From positions 1-64,000 of the forward strand of contig NZ_JUQX01000025.1 in assembly GCF_001074565.1 (NCBI RefSeq): 64,000 nt of DNA. The letters are read 5' to 3'. The stretch comes from Streptococcus pseudopneumoniae (GTDB taxonomy: Bacteria; Bacillota; Bacilli; Lactobacillales; Streptococcaceae). Below the pieces are notes generated by a model. That model was given only the letters and a program-made list of their open reading frames with translations, did not search any database and was not told the origin of the DNA. Positions 27,536 to 36,305 of the stretch are shown here, piece by piece (the stretch's first letter is position 1; each line of letters starts with the position of its first letter). Position numbers and translations under genes: made by a program.

Positions 27536-28585
27536 TCATCGGAACTTTTTTACATTTCCAAAATGTAATACAACAATGGTATCCAATTGATCCCCTATTT
27601 CTTTAAAGGGAAGATTTAAGTCCAAAGTCCGAACACTGATTTGGTTGCCGTGCATTTGATAAACATTGTCTGGTTGAAGCACTTCATCTGTCTTTGCGTA
27701 CAGCAACATGCCCGATACTTTGCTACCATTTTTTTGACTTTGATATTCTCTATTTTTGACATAGGTAAAAATCTGATACAGATTATTTGAGTGAAGAGAA
27801 TACTTTCTAAAATTCATCTGTGTTGTACTTTTATAGTATTTAGCATCAATAATCAAGATAGAATTCTCTTTTTGAAGCTGAATATCACTTTGCATGATAG
27901 GGAGCATCTCACCGATACCATCGTCTAACGCCCACGGTATCTGTGCTGCATTCGCATTTAATTCTGGATAATGTTTTTTATAATACTCAAGGATAAATTT
28001 TTCGTACAATCGGTTCATTCGTTGTTCATCTAAGAAACTCATCATCTTCATGTTACCATCTGATGTCGTTTGCAATAAACCTTTTACCACTAAATAGCAA
28101 ATGGCAATCATCATTCTATAAGATTGATTGTTTCTATTGTATTGCAGATTCCAGTTAACAGTTTCCAAATCAATCGGTTCAACATCACGGAAAAAAACCA
28201 TCAATTTCCGCAATTCTTTCTTCCTATCCTTGGAAATATCTGCTTTCAACAGAAGATTGACCGTTGATTTTATAATACGGTTCATCCTATTATTTACTGA
28301 AAACTCTTCATAAGTACAAAATATTTTCTTCCCAAGAGTACTTTGATTTTTGATTGACTCTGTAATCTCAATTTTTCCCCTTAATGTAGAGAGTTCTTCC
28401 ATTTTGGAAAGATATTCCTTTCCCAAGCCCCTCTTAAGCTGTATGGCAATTCCTTTAGCCAAGATAGCACTCATCAAATCAGCCGTATGACAGAATTCCT
28501 CTGTAGCAAGTTTCTGATACCCCTGCCCCCTAAGAACCTTAAATGTATAAGTCAGCATGTAATAAACATTCTTTATCGGTATCAC
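27536..28585 (-). CDS. mcrC: McrC-type nuclease subunit of a McrBC restriction system
   Basis: A 349-residue protein, the normal length for McrC. The N-terminal part (MIPIKNVYYMLTYTF) is the typical start. The C-terminal half carries the PD-(D/E)xK nuclease core, with SDIQLQKENSILIIDAKYYK supplying the Asp and Asp-Ala-Lys residues near 234-252. McrC cuts DNA when recruited by the GTPase McrB at methylated cytosines. Its start overlaps the mcrB stop by four bases, so it depends on translation of the mcrB 3' half. The frame is intact, but its partner gene is interrupted by a stop codon. Confidence 0.92.
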   Translation of the reverse strand: MIPIKNVYYMLTYTFKVLRGQGYQKLATEEFCHTADLMSAILAKGIAIQLKRGLGKEYLSKMEELSTLRGKIEITESIKNQSTLGKKIFCTYEEFSVNNRMNRIIKSTVNLLLKADISKDRKKELRKLMVFFRDVEPIDLETVNWNLQYNRNNQSYRMMIAICYLVVKGLLQTTSDGNMKMMSFLDEQRMNRLYEKFILEYYKKHYPELNANAAQIPWALDDGIGEMLPIMQSDIQLQKENSILIIDAKYYKSTTQMNFRKYSLHSNNLYQIFTYVKNREYQSQKNGSKVSGMLLYAKTDEVLQPDNVYQMHGNQISVRTLDLNLPFKEIGDQLDTIVVLHFGNVKKFR

Positions 28586-30279
28586 TTAATCGCACTCCTT
28601 AGATTGCTACTCCATTCTCTAACTAAGCTAGGTTCATCAAACCAATACTCCTTTAAAAGAGGTATCAGTTCATACTCTACAATACTCGAAAGAACTTGTT
28701 GGTCGATACTATTCGGTATTAGATTACAAAAATAACTATGGCCTATGCAAAAACCCTCTCCTAAACTTTCATCAGAAGCGATGATTTCATTTAGATGCTT
28801 CACAGTATTTATTAATGCATCAAATTTTTCATTCTTCAAGTGTGATTGATATTCTTTGAAGCCATCCGAATCAAATCCTGATTTCAACTCAAAAAATGCA
28901 AATCTTCGTCTCAAGGCAAAATCTAGCATGGCTAAGCTACGATCGGCAGTATTCATCATACCAATAATGTATAAGTTCTCCGGAATTGAGAATTGTTCAT
29001 CCGAATAAAGAAGCTGTAGATCTCTTCCTCGCTTATCCATTTCGATAAGCATAAACAATTCACCAAATATTTTGCTCAAATTTCCTCGATTAATTTCGTC
29101 AATGATAAAGAAATAATCATTGCTTTCATCGCCCTCAGCCTGTTTACAAAATTGATAGAAGGGACCTTTTCTTAGTTCAAAACCACTGGCAGAAGGTCTA
29201 AATCCCATAATAAAGTCTTCGTAAGAGTAACTTTGGTGAAACTGAACCATCTTTACCCTATCGATCGCTTTTTCACCCATCAGTGAGTAAGCTAGTCGAT
29301 CAGCAATAAATGTTTTTCCAACACCCGGAGCCCCCTCCAATATGATGTTCTTCTTAAGGCGAAGAATCGTTGCCAATCGATCATAATCCTCTGCTGATAC
29401 AAAAACTTCTTTTAGAAAATCTTCTCTAGCGTAGCTAGTATCTCCTTTTTCAAATTCTTTTGTGTCTTCCGATGCTAGATTTTATGTAGGTGCTGAACTC
29501 TCACTAACTTCTTTTTTCGCTTGTTCTTCTTTATTCACCTGTTCAGAATACTTCCAAGCTTCAAAAGACAATTCCTTGAAGTTTTTCAATTCAGATTGTG
29601 GACTATCTAAATAGTTTTTAAGTGAGTCAACAATAGAAAAATAGTCTGATGCTGAAATTTTCGAATGGATTCTTGGGAGTTTATAGACTAATTCTAGAGG
29701 TAATTTCCCGGATTCGTAAATATACCATCTATTTCGACTATCTAGATTCAGAAACGAATTTGGGGCAATCCAATATAATCCCATCGTAATTTTAGCATTG
29801 CCATTGTTTTTTCTATTGATGACTTTATCAAAATAACGTGAGAAATGATCCTTATTTTCAGATGTTGAATTTTCAGAATAGGCCAATGCAGTTACAAAAA
29901 GCTCCCACAAATCATCAATATCACTAACCCCTCTATCTGCATAAAAAAGATAGTAGGTTGCATTCTGTGTGTTAAGAACAGGAATACTGTCGAATGAAGT
30001 TGGAACATCATGAGACAATTCAAATAATTCTGCAATAGCAGTCAAAATTTTAATCCGATTTTCATCTTTCAACCCTTTATTGAATAGACCAAAAATTGTA
30101 AAAGGGTCAATATCCATGATATTGTTGTCCTTATCCAAGGTTGGCATTGAAATGCCCGTCATTTGATAAATTGCCTTAACCTTTTGAATGAGCTCTGCCC
30201 TTTTCTCTTTATAGCTCACAAGTTTAAACGCAAATTCTTTATAAAAATCTACCCAATCAAATTGTCCTGCTTGTCTCAT
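28582..30279 (-). pseudogene. mcrB: McrB-type restriction GTPase interrupted by an in-frame stop
   Basis: One continuous frame of 566 codons is broken only by a TAA at 29482-29484 (codon 266). The N-terminal half (start MRQAGQFDW at 30279, GAGG 6 bases upstream) is the McrB DNA-recognition region. After the stop the frame continues through NLASEDTKEFEKGD into the AAA+ motor: Walker A GAPGVGKT, Walker B FIIDEINRGN and the McrB signature MNTADRSLAML. No frameshift is present. A TTG at 29374-29376, with GAGG about 12 bases upstream, could restart translation and make a motor-only protein of 264 residues. It may be an inactivated defence gene, a split gene or a site of read-through. Confidence 0.88.
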
Positions 30280-30342
30280 CTTAAACCTCACATCCCACAT
30301 CTCTAGTAATTTTTGATGTACTAAATTTTATTGTTAATTAAT

Positions 30343-30351
30343 ATTATAGCA
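30343..30351 (-). promoter_or_regulatory. mcrBC promoter (extended -10)
   Basis: TGCTATAAT on the minus strand (TATAAT at 30343-30348) lies about 64 bases before the preferred mcrB start. No clear -35 was seen. Confidence 0.5.
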
Positions 30352-30434
30352 CGAAAACCTTTCCAATACGATGCAACATTGCTATACATATACGATAAAA
30401 ATTTCACTATCTTTAATCAACTTCAACAGTACAC

Positions 30435-30457
30435 AAAAAGGTGACCTTTGTCGCCTC
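30435..30457 (-). terminator. possible terminator of the orphan gene at 30514
   Basis: On the minus strand AGGCGAC/GTCACCT (one mismatch, four-base loop) precedes five T residues. It would separate the orphan gene from mcrB. The stem is imperfect. Confidence 0.5.
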
Positions 30458-30513
30458 AAATGATTCCTTCTGATACTTTGAAATTCAATAATGAATCTAT
30501 TCGATTCACTTTT

Positions 30514-30906
30514 TTATCCTTCATTATGAAGTTTCATTTCAATCTCCTTTGTAGATATGTCGTGAGGAAGAGGAAATATCTTCGTGTAGTCCTCATCACA
30601 AAAGAGAACCTTCTGATCTGATGGAAACCATTCCCGAAGCCAGAGGATATAGGCGGCATAATCTTGTAACCGATTTTTTGAATCAAAGTAGTTTATAACG
30701 AAGACATCATTTTTTCGATTCAAAGCACCCTCAACTGAGACCTCGGGACTTTGGTAATCCCATAAAAGACGATAGGCTTTTTCATGATCGTTTTCTTCCC
30801 TTATAATCACACCTGAATACCTATCTCTCAGCGAAGCACAAAATGCTTGGATATCAAATTCTGCATTTTCATAACCATCTAAAAAGATAAAATCTGCTGA
30901 ACTCAT
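30514..30906 (-). CDS. hypothetical acidic protein next to McrBC
   Basis: A 130-residue protein without signal peptide or membrane helix. It is rich in Asp/Glu and aromatic residues and contains the segments ADFIFLDGYENAEFD, WLREWFPSDQKVLFCDED and a charged C-terminal helix. No family was recognised; size and acidity resemble immunity or small inhibitor proteins, but no toxin gene is adjacent, so this is only an impression. A strong GAGGAGG site lies before the ATG and an extended -10 (TGATAAAAT) about 40 bases upstream. It sits between fba and the McrBC genes, in a region that looks like an accessory insertion. Confidence 0.75.
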   Translation of the reverse strand: MSSADFIFLDGYENAEFDIQAFCASLRDRYSGVIIREENDHEKAYRLLWDYQSPEVSVEGALNRKNDVFVINYFDSKNRLQDYAAYILWLREWFPSDQKVLFCDEDYTKIFPLPHDISTKEIEMKLHNEG

Positions 30907-31021
30907 GACTCTCCTCCTCTCTTTGAAAGCCTGATATTATTTTATCATAAATTAAAAAATTTCTTAGAATCAAATTAAATTCCACCTCCTAAACTTGAAA
31001 AATAATTTATTTCCACCACAC

Positions 31022-31048
31022 AAAAAACCCACCCTCATGGGCAGGTTT
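31022..31048 (-). terminator. fba terminator
   Basis: On the minus strand AAACCTGCCC/GGGTGGGTTT with a four-base loop runs into T residues 24 bases after the fba stop codon. Confidence 0.85.
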
Positions 31049-31071
31049 CTGATTTGTATTGTTCAGCTAGA

Positions 31072-31953
31072 TTAAGCTTTACCTTCTGAACCGAATACGT
31101 CGATACGTTCTTCAACTGATGCTTGGATAGCTTTTACACCGTCAGCCAAGAATTTACGTGGGTCGAAGAGTTTCTTCTTGTCGTATTCTGCTTCGTTTGC
31201 TTCGTAGTCACGAGCAAATTTACGAGTTGCGTTAGCGAATGCGATTTGGCATTCAGTGTTAACGTTAACTTTCGCAACACCAAGTTTGATAGCTGCTTGG
31301 ATTTGGTCATCAGGAATACCTGATCCACCGTGCAATACGATTGGGAATCCTGGTACAGCTTCAGTCAATTTTTGCAAGTGGTCAAGGTGAAGACCTTTCC
31401 AGTTTGCAGGGTATGGACCGTGGATGTTACCGATACCAGCTGCCAAGAAGTCGATACCAGTTGCAACCATTGCTTTAGCATCTTCGATTGGAGCCAATTC
31501 ACCATCACCGATGATTCCGTCTTCTTCACCACCGATAGTTCCAACTTCAGCTTCTACTGATACACCATTTGCGTGAGCAAATTCTACAACTTTACGAGCT
31601 TTTTCAAGGTTTTCTTCAACTGGAAGGTGTGAACCGTCAAACATAACTGAAGTATAACCAACTTGAATACACTCAAGTGCATCTTCGTAGTGACCGTGGT
31701 CAAGGTGGATAGCTACTGGTACAGTGATACCCATTGACTCAACAAGGTTAGCGATCAAGTTGCGAGCAACTTTGTAACCACCCATGTATTTAGCAGCACC
31801 CATTGAAGTTTGGATCAAAACTGGAGCTTTTTTAGCTTCTGCTGCACGCAAGATAGCTTGAGTCCACTCAAGGTTGTTTGTGTTAAATCCACCAACTGCA
31901 TAACCGTTGTCACGAGCTGCTTGGACAAATTTTTCTGCTGAAACGATTGCCAT
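31072..31953 (-). CDS. fba: class II fructose-bisphosphate aldolase
   Basis: A 293-residue zinc enzyme that splits fructose 1,6-bisphosphate into DHAP and glyceraldehyde 3-phosphate in glycolysis. Visible features are the zinc-site region HLDHGHYEDAL (near 82-92), EAEVGTIGGEEDG (near 132-144) and LHGGSGIPDDQ (near 208-218). It is also known as a surface-exposed moonlighting adhesin in streptococci, although no signal peptide is present. It is a single gene with a strong GGAGG site, an extended -10 (TGATAAAAT) about 60 bases upstream and its own terminator. Codons are highly biased, as expected for an abundant protein. Confidence 0.97.
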   Translation of the reverse strand: MAIVSAEKFVQAARDNGYAVGGFNTNNLEWTQAILRAAEAKKAPVLIQTSMGAAKYMGGYKVARNLIANLVESMGITVPVAIHLDHGHYEDALECIQVGYTSVMFDGSHLPVEENLEKARKVVEFAHANGVSVEAEVGTIGGEEDGIIGDGELAPIEDAKAMVATGIDFLAAGIGNIHGPYPANWKGLHLDHLQKLTEAVPGFPIVLHGGSGIPDDQIQAAIKLGVAKVNVNTECQIAFANATRKFARDYEANEAEYDKKKLFDPRKFLADGVKAIQASVEERIDVFGSEGKA

Positions 31954-32092
31954 TTGTCAGGCCTCCTATATATTTTTTGGGACATCCCATTTACATTGTT
32001 CATTTTATCACTTTTTGACAAAAAAAGCTAGTTTTTCCCATACTTTAGATTGAATTTCTTCCAATCTAATCAATATAAACCCTTTTTTCTCC

Positions 32093-33421
32093 TTAGCTCT
32101 GAGTGACTTTGGGATAACGTATAAAGAAGGTCAAGCGATCGCCCTGCATCTCAAAATGATAAGGTAATTTCTCATGTTCTAATAAACTTTTGACCACAAA
32201 GAGTCCCATCCCTGAACCCTTGGCCTTGCGACTAGCATTTTCAGAAAAAGACTGGACCAGCTTTTCTTGTTCTTCAGGACTACAGCTATTCTCAATAAAG
32301 AGTTCCCCTTCTCTCTCCCCTATGCGAACCAAGCCACCTGGAGTGGAGTGCTTGATAGCATTGCTGATGAGATTCGATAGAATCAGTTTCATGACAGATG
32401 GGTTTATGTAAGCCTGCTGATGGGTTAGGCTAATGTCTACCTGAAGTTCTCTCTCCTTGGCTAGCAAAGCATAATCCTTAACTAGACTTTGCGTCATCTG
32501 AAGGAGGTCAACCTCTTCTTTCTCGTCTCGCAATTCCTGCACAGAAGAAAGAGACAATATCTGGAGAACATGGTGACTGAGGTCATCCACAATCCCCAAG
32601 GCAACTCCAAGATAGTGGTCTCTATCCTTATAACGACCGATATTTTCTTTCATATTTTCGATTAGGATTTTCAAACTAGCCAGAGGAGTTTTCAATTCAT
32701 GAGAAGCCCCTCGTAGAAATTCGACCTTCATCTTTTCAAGCTGGAGAATAGCTTCATTCTTCTCATGCAAGTCCGCAATAACTGTCAAAAGGTGCTGGTA
32801 GAGGCTATTGATTTGTTCCTTGAGATCACCTATCTCATCCTTAGAATCCACGCGCAATCGCACTTGGGCATCCAAATCCATCATCCGACGGGTCACCCGC
32901 TTGATTTCCAAAATCGGGGCAACAATGGTCCGAGCATAGATGTAGGCCACCAAGAGGGAAATCAGAAAGGATGCCAGTAAGGTATAGGGGAGAAATTGGA
33001 GACTAATCTGCTCTGCTTCCTTTTGCAAATCCATAGAAGCTAGAAACTGAAGAGTCATAGTTCCACCATCTTGCGTTTTTACCTCGCGTTCTTCAATGAA
33101 GAGTGAAGTTGTCTGACGAGCTGTATCTAGTGGAAAATTATCCTTAACTTCTAACTTGTCCTCAGTCATCTCACCCTTAACAGCCCCCTTGATCTCACTG
33201 GTCTGGGAATACAAGTCTAAGACTTGCTCGATACTTTGCCTATCCTTTCCGTCCAGGGACTGGGAAATGGCTGTCGCTTTCTGGCCAATGGTTTCCTGAC
33301 GATGACTCAGATAAGTTGACGGAAAGAGAAAATAAATAGCTAAATGAAGACAAATCACCAGAACACTAAAAATGGAGAAGGTATAGATAAATATCTTTGT
33401 AAACAAACCTGTTCGTTTCAT
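32093..33421 (-). CDS. vncS: sensor histidine kinase VncS
   Basis: A 442-residue membrane kinase with helix one at about 9-31, an extracellular sensor at 32-145, helix two at about 146-166, HAMP at 167-220, a His-kinase dimerisation domain with the phospho-acceptor in GASHELKTPLASLK, and an ATPase domain with N box SNLISNAIKH and G box GSGMGLFVVKSL. It partners VncR, whose stop codon it overlaps by four bases. VncRS was described in pneumococcus beside the vex exporter and linked, with debate, to vancomycin tolerance and to the peptide Pep27. Confidence 0.95.
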   Translation of the reverse strand: MKRTGLFTKIFIYTFSIFSVLVICLHLAIYFLFPSTYLSHRQETIGQKATAISQSLDGKDRQSIEQVLDLYSQTSEIKGAVKGEMTEDKLEVKDNFPLDTARQTTSLFIEEREVKTQDGGTMTLQFLASMDLQKEAEQISLQFLPYTLLASFLISLLVAYIYARTIVAPILEIKRVTRRMMDLDAQVRLRVDSKDEIGDLKEQINSLYQHLLTVIADLHEKNEAILQLEKMKVEFLRGASHELKTPLASLKILIENMKENIGRYKDRDHYLGVALGIVDDLSHHVLQILSLSSVQELRDEKEEVDLLQMTQSLVKDYALLAKERELQVDISLTHQQAYINPSVMKLILSNLISNAIKHSTPGGLVRIGEREGELFIENSCSPEEQEKLVQSFSENASRKAKGSGMGLFVVKSLLEHEKLPYHFEMQGDRLTFFIRYPKVTQS

Positions 33422-34074
33422 TTTCGCTCCAATTTATAACCAACATTGCGCACAGTGAGGATACAATCCAAGTCTAGCTTTTTCCGTAATTCCTTGATAT
33501 AGACATCAATGACACGGTCAAAGGGAACCTCATCTGTCACCTTCCAGACGGCATCAATTATCTGAGAACGAGTCAAGGCCCGGCCTTCATTTTTTACCAG
33601 ATAGTCCAGAATTTCCAACTCCTTGGCATTAATGGCTACTTCTTGACCTGCTAGGCTTGCACTGTAGCTCTCAAAATCCACCTTGGTATCCTTATAGGAG
33701 AAGATTCGTCCCGTATCGTAGTAGCGCTTGAAAATCGCATCTACTCTCACTTTTAAAAGGGAGAGGGAGAAGGGTTTTTCCAGATAGCCATCTGCTAGCG
33801 AAGCAAAGGCACTCATCTTGTATTCTTCATCCTGAAAAGCGGTTAGCATCAAGACAGGAACCTGACTGCTTTTACGAATCTCAGCTAGGACTTCGAGGCC
33901 ATTAAGCTTGGGCATCTGGATATCCAGCAGTACTAGAGCAACTTCATAGCTGGAAAATTTTTCCAGAGCTTCCTGACCGTCTGCTGCCTCAATGGTTTCA
34001 TAACCACAATCCGTCAAATAGTCACTGATCCCCTCACGGATCATCTCTTCATCCTCTACAATCAAAATTTTCAT
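33418..34074 (-). CDS. vncR: response regulator VncR
   Basis: A 218-residue OmpR/PhoB-type regulator. The receiver domain (1-120) has the phosphorylation site Asp in LVLLDIQMPKLNG (near 52) and conserved Lys in EKPFS. A winged-helix DNA-binding domain follows (125-218, ending VRNVGYKLERK). It is first in the vncRS pair. The nearest Shine-Dalgarno-like AAAGGA lies about 19 bases before the ATG, farther than usual, so initiation may be weak or the leader may fold to bring it closer. A likely target is the vex1 promoter at 37609-37641. Confidence 0.95.
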   Translation of the reverse strand: MKILIVEDEEMIREGISDYLTDCGYETIEAADGQEALEKFSSYEVALVLLDIQMPKLNGLEVLAEIRKSSQVPVLMLTAFQDEEYKMSAFASLADGYLEKPFSLSLLKVRVDAIFKRYYDTGRIFSYKDTKVDFESYSASLAGQEVAINAKELEILDYLVKNEGRALTRSQIIDAVWKVTDEVPFDRVIDVYIKELRKKLDLDCILTVRNVGYKLERK

Positions 34075-34117
34075 AGAAAAAACGTTTCACATTCCTTTAA
34101 ATTTCTTGTTAATCTTT

Positions 34118-34160
34118 CTATTTTGCCTTGATAAGACCTCTTCCTATCAAGGCAAAATAG
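34118..34160. repeat. 16-bp perfect inverted repeat between vex3 and vncR
   Basis: CTATTTTGCCTTGATA (34118-34133) is exactly mirrored at 34145-34160 across an 11-base loop. In the leftward transcript it forms a long hairpin about 45 bases before vncR, without a T tract. It could be an RNA processing site, an attenuating structure or a regulator site. Confidence 0.7.
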
Positions 34161-34162
34161 AT

Positions 34163-34208
34163 AAAAATGCTACCTATATTATACCCCATTTAGGGGAGAA
34201 TAGGTAGC
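34163..34208 (-). terminator. vex operon terminator
   Basis: On the minus strand GCTACCTAT/ATAGGTAGC forms the outer stem and CCCC/GGGG the inner one. ATTTTTA follows. The right arm side contains a TATAAT (34178-34183) that may also serve as a -10 for vncRS, although no good -35 is present. Confidence 0.65.
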
Positions 34209-34215
34209 AAGTTTT

Positions 34216-35595
34216 TTATTCGCTATCGAGCAAGAGTTCTTTTGGTTGTTTTCTAAGGAGATTGCTTGAAGCAAGCGCCATAACGAGAACGACTAGAACT
34301 AAAGCAAGAACAAAGACGATGATAAAGTCTGATGTCTGAATGGAAATGTCTAAGCTCGACAAGGTCTTGCTAAAGCCATCTACTTCTGCACCACCACCAA
34401 GGTTAGAAGCTTGAGCTGCCTTGCTGGCTTGCTTGGCAACACCTGAAGTAACATTGGCTAGGACAGTGTTTCCGATTGCACGAGCTGTATAGTTGGCTAG
34501 GAAGTAAGCAGAAACGAGAGCAGGGATAGCAATCAAGATTGATTCTGTGATAAATTGCCCCAAGATACTTGCCTGCTTGAGACCGATAGAGAGGAGAATT
34601 CCCACTTCCTTGCGACGGGCATTGATCCAAAGGCTGAGCAAGAGAGCAAGGAGAAGAACTGAGAAACTCAAGCTACCCCAGAAGAGGAGGTTGGCCATCT
34701 TGTACATACCAGAAATGGATTGCTCTAAAGCTGGGTAGTTAGAGGAGCTCTTCACAAGTGTGTAGCTCTTCCAGTTGATACCACTGATACCATTCAACTC
34801 TTTCATGACGTCATCCAAGTTCTTGTCTGCTGTTACAAAGAAGGTTGCGTCCCCATAAATAGCTGTGTCTTCTGTATAACCATATAGTTTAGCAGCCGTA
34901 TGGATGTCTGTGATAGCTGTATTTTCGTAGAGTTCTTGTGAGTAGGTTACTGCTGACTTATTGTGACCATCAAAGAGTCCCTTGATTGTCACTTCGACTG
35001 TTTCCTTGGCACCTTTTTCATTGTCTGCATCGTAGACATTGGAATCCAGTTTAACCTTGTCCCCTACTTTCCAGCCGTGTTTGGCTGCCAAGTCCTTGTG
35101 CATGAGAATCTTGTCCTTGTCGTCGTTGGTTAAGTGCTCTCCTTCGACCAGCTTATATGATCCAGAGACAAACTTATCTTCTTTAGAGGAGTCATTGACA
35201 CCTGTAATCATCAAACTGCTGCCAAACCGTTTGGCACGGTCTGCAGTGAGATTTTTCTTGGTTTCTGGCGTTTCAATCAGGTCGTATCCAGTCAAATCTC
35301 CGATAGCGTTGATGCGTTTAACATAAGACTCGATGGCCTTGTTTTCAGTGATCTTTTTGATATCCTCACCCTTGATATTCCCAGCACCACGAGGCGTTCC
35401 TTGATTGACGCGACGATTGATTTGCATGGAGAAGCTGTTGGTGATATTTTTAAAGGTCTCCTGAGAAGCCTTGGCAGTAGCTCCCTTGATCGACAAGCCG
35501 ACCAAACTCAAGCTCGCCATGAGGAGAATAATCAGGAAGATAACAATCGATTTGAAAAACTTCCTTGTAACATAAGCAAATGCGTTGTGTAACAT
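34216..35595 (-). CDS. vex3: Vex3 ABC transporter permease (FtsX/MacB type)
   Basis: A 459-residue permease starting MLHNAFAYVTRKFFKS. The ATG at 35595 is chosen for its AAAGGG site and family start; nine extra upstream codons have no support. It has an N-terminal helix (about 12-34), a long extracellular MacB-like domain (35-300), and three C-terminal helices (FtsX domain, about 310-455) with KEVGILLSIGLKQASILGQF. With Vex1 and the ATPase Vex2 it forms a heteromeric transporter described in pneumococcus as exporting the Pep27 peptide. It is the last gene of the vex operon. Confidence 0.94.
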   Translation of the reverse strand: MLHNAFAYVTRKFFKSIVIFLIILLMASLSLVGLSIKGATAKASQETFKNITNSFSMQINRRVNQGTPRGAGNIKGEDIKKITENKAIESYVKRINAIGDLTGYDLIETPETKKNLTADRAKRFGSSLMITGVNDSSKEDKFVSGSYKLVEGEHLTNDDKDKILMHKDLAAKHGWKVGDKVKLDSNVYDADNEKGAKETVEVTIKGLFDGHNKSAVTYSQELYENTAITDIHTAAKLYGYTEDTAIYGDATFFVTADKNLDDVMKELNGISGINWKSYTLVKSSSNYPALEQSISGMYKMANLLFWGSLSFSVLLLALLLSLWINARRKEVGILLSIGLKQASILGQFITESILIAIPALVSAYFLANYTARAIGNTVLANVTSGVAKQASKAAQASNLGGGAEVDGFSKTLSSLDISIQTSDFIIVFVLALVLVVLVMALASSNLLRKQPKELLLDSE

Positions 35596-35645
35596 AGGTT
35601 CCCTTTCTAGATTTGATTTCATAATTCTGTCAAAACAAGCTCATA

Positions 35646-36293
35646 TTATTTAGTAGTATTGCGAGTTTCAGTCAGTTTCTTATTCTTCAATTCAAGTGTA
35701 ATATCTGACGCTTGCGCCACTTCTTTACTGTGCGTAACGACGATCACACATTTACCTGTTTTCTCAGCAAGTGACTTGAGCAGTTCGATAATATCTCCAG
35801 CAGTTTTAGGGTCCAGATTTCCTGTTGGCTCATCAGCTAGAATAACTGGAGCTTCTGATACCAAACTGCGAGCAATAGCAACACGTTGCTGTTGACCACC
35901 TGATAACTGGAGAACGTTCCGCTTGATCTGACTTTCATCCAAACCAAGTTCAAGAAGAGTATCCTTGCTGGCTTTTTTGTTGACCAAGCGGATATTTTCC
36001 AGTGGAGAAAGATAATCTATCAAGTTATAATTTTGAAAGACTAGAGAAATATGGTGCATGCGATGGTAAGAATATCCCTTATTCCGAATGTCCTCTCCTT
36101 GGAAAAGGATAGAACCTTCAACAGGACTATCTAGACCAGCAAGCAGGGACAAGAGAGTGGATTTTCCTGCTCCTGACTCACCAATGATACTATAAAACTT
36201 TCCGGGTTCAAAATTATACTTGATCTGATATAAAACTGCCTCAGCAGTGTTCTTATAACGGTAGGTAACATCTTGCAATTGTAATAAAGTCAT
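35646..36293 (-). CDS. vex2: Vex2 ABC transporter ATP-binding protein
   Basis: A 215-residue ATPase of the LolD/MacB class: Walker A GESGAGKST (near 38-46), signature LSGGQQQR (near 129-136), Walker B VILADEPTG and H-loop VTHS. It is flanked by the two FtsX-type permease genes vex1 (12 bases upstream) and vex3 (50 bases downstream). It powers the Vex transporter. AAGGAG precedes the ATG. Confidence 0.95.
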   Translation of the reverse strand: MTLLQLQDVTYRYKNTAEAVLYQIKYNFEPGKFYSIIGESGAGKSTLLSLLAGLDSPVEGSILFQGEDIRNKGYSYHRMHHISLVFQNYNLIDYLSPLENIRLVNKKASKDTLLELGLDESQIKRNVLQLSGGQQQRVAIARSLVSEAPVILADEPTGNLDPKTAGDIIELLKSLAEKTGKCVIVVTHSKEVAQASDITLELKNKKLTETRNTTK

Positions 36294-36305
36294 GATTTCT
36301 CCTTC

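Noticed and set aside
34075-34215. Possible Pep27-like peptide frame
   Set aside because: No start with a ribosome site gives more than a few codons on either strand.
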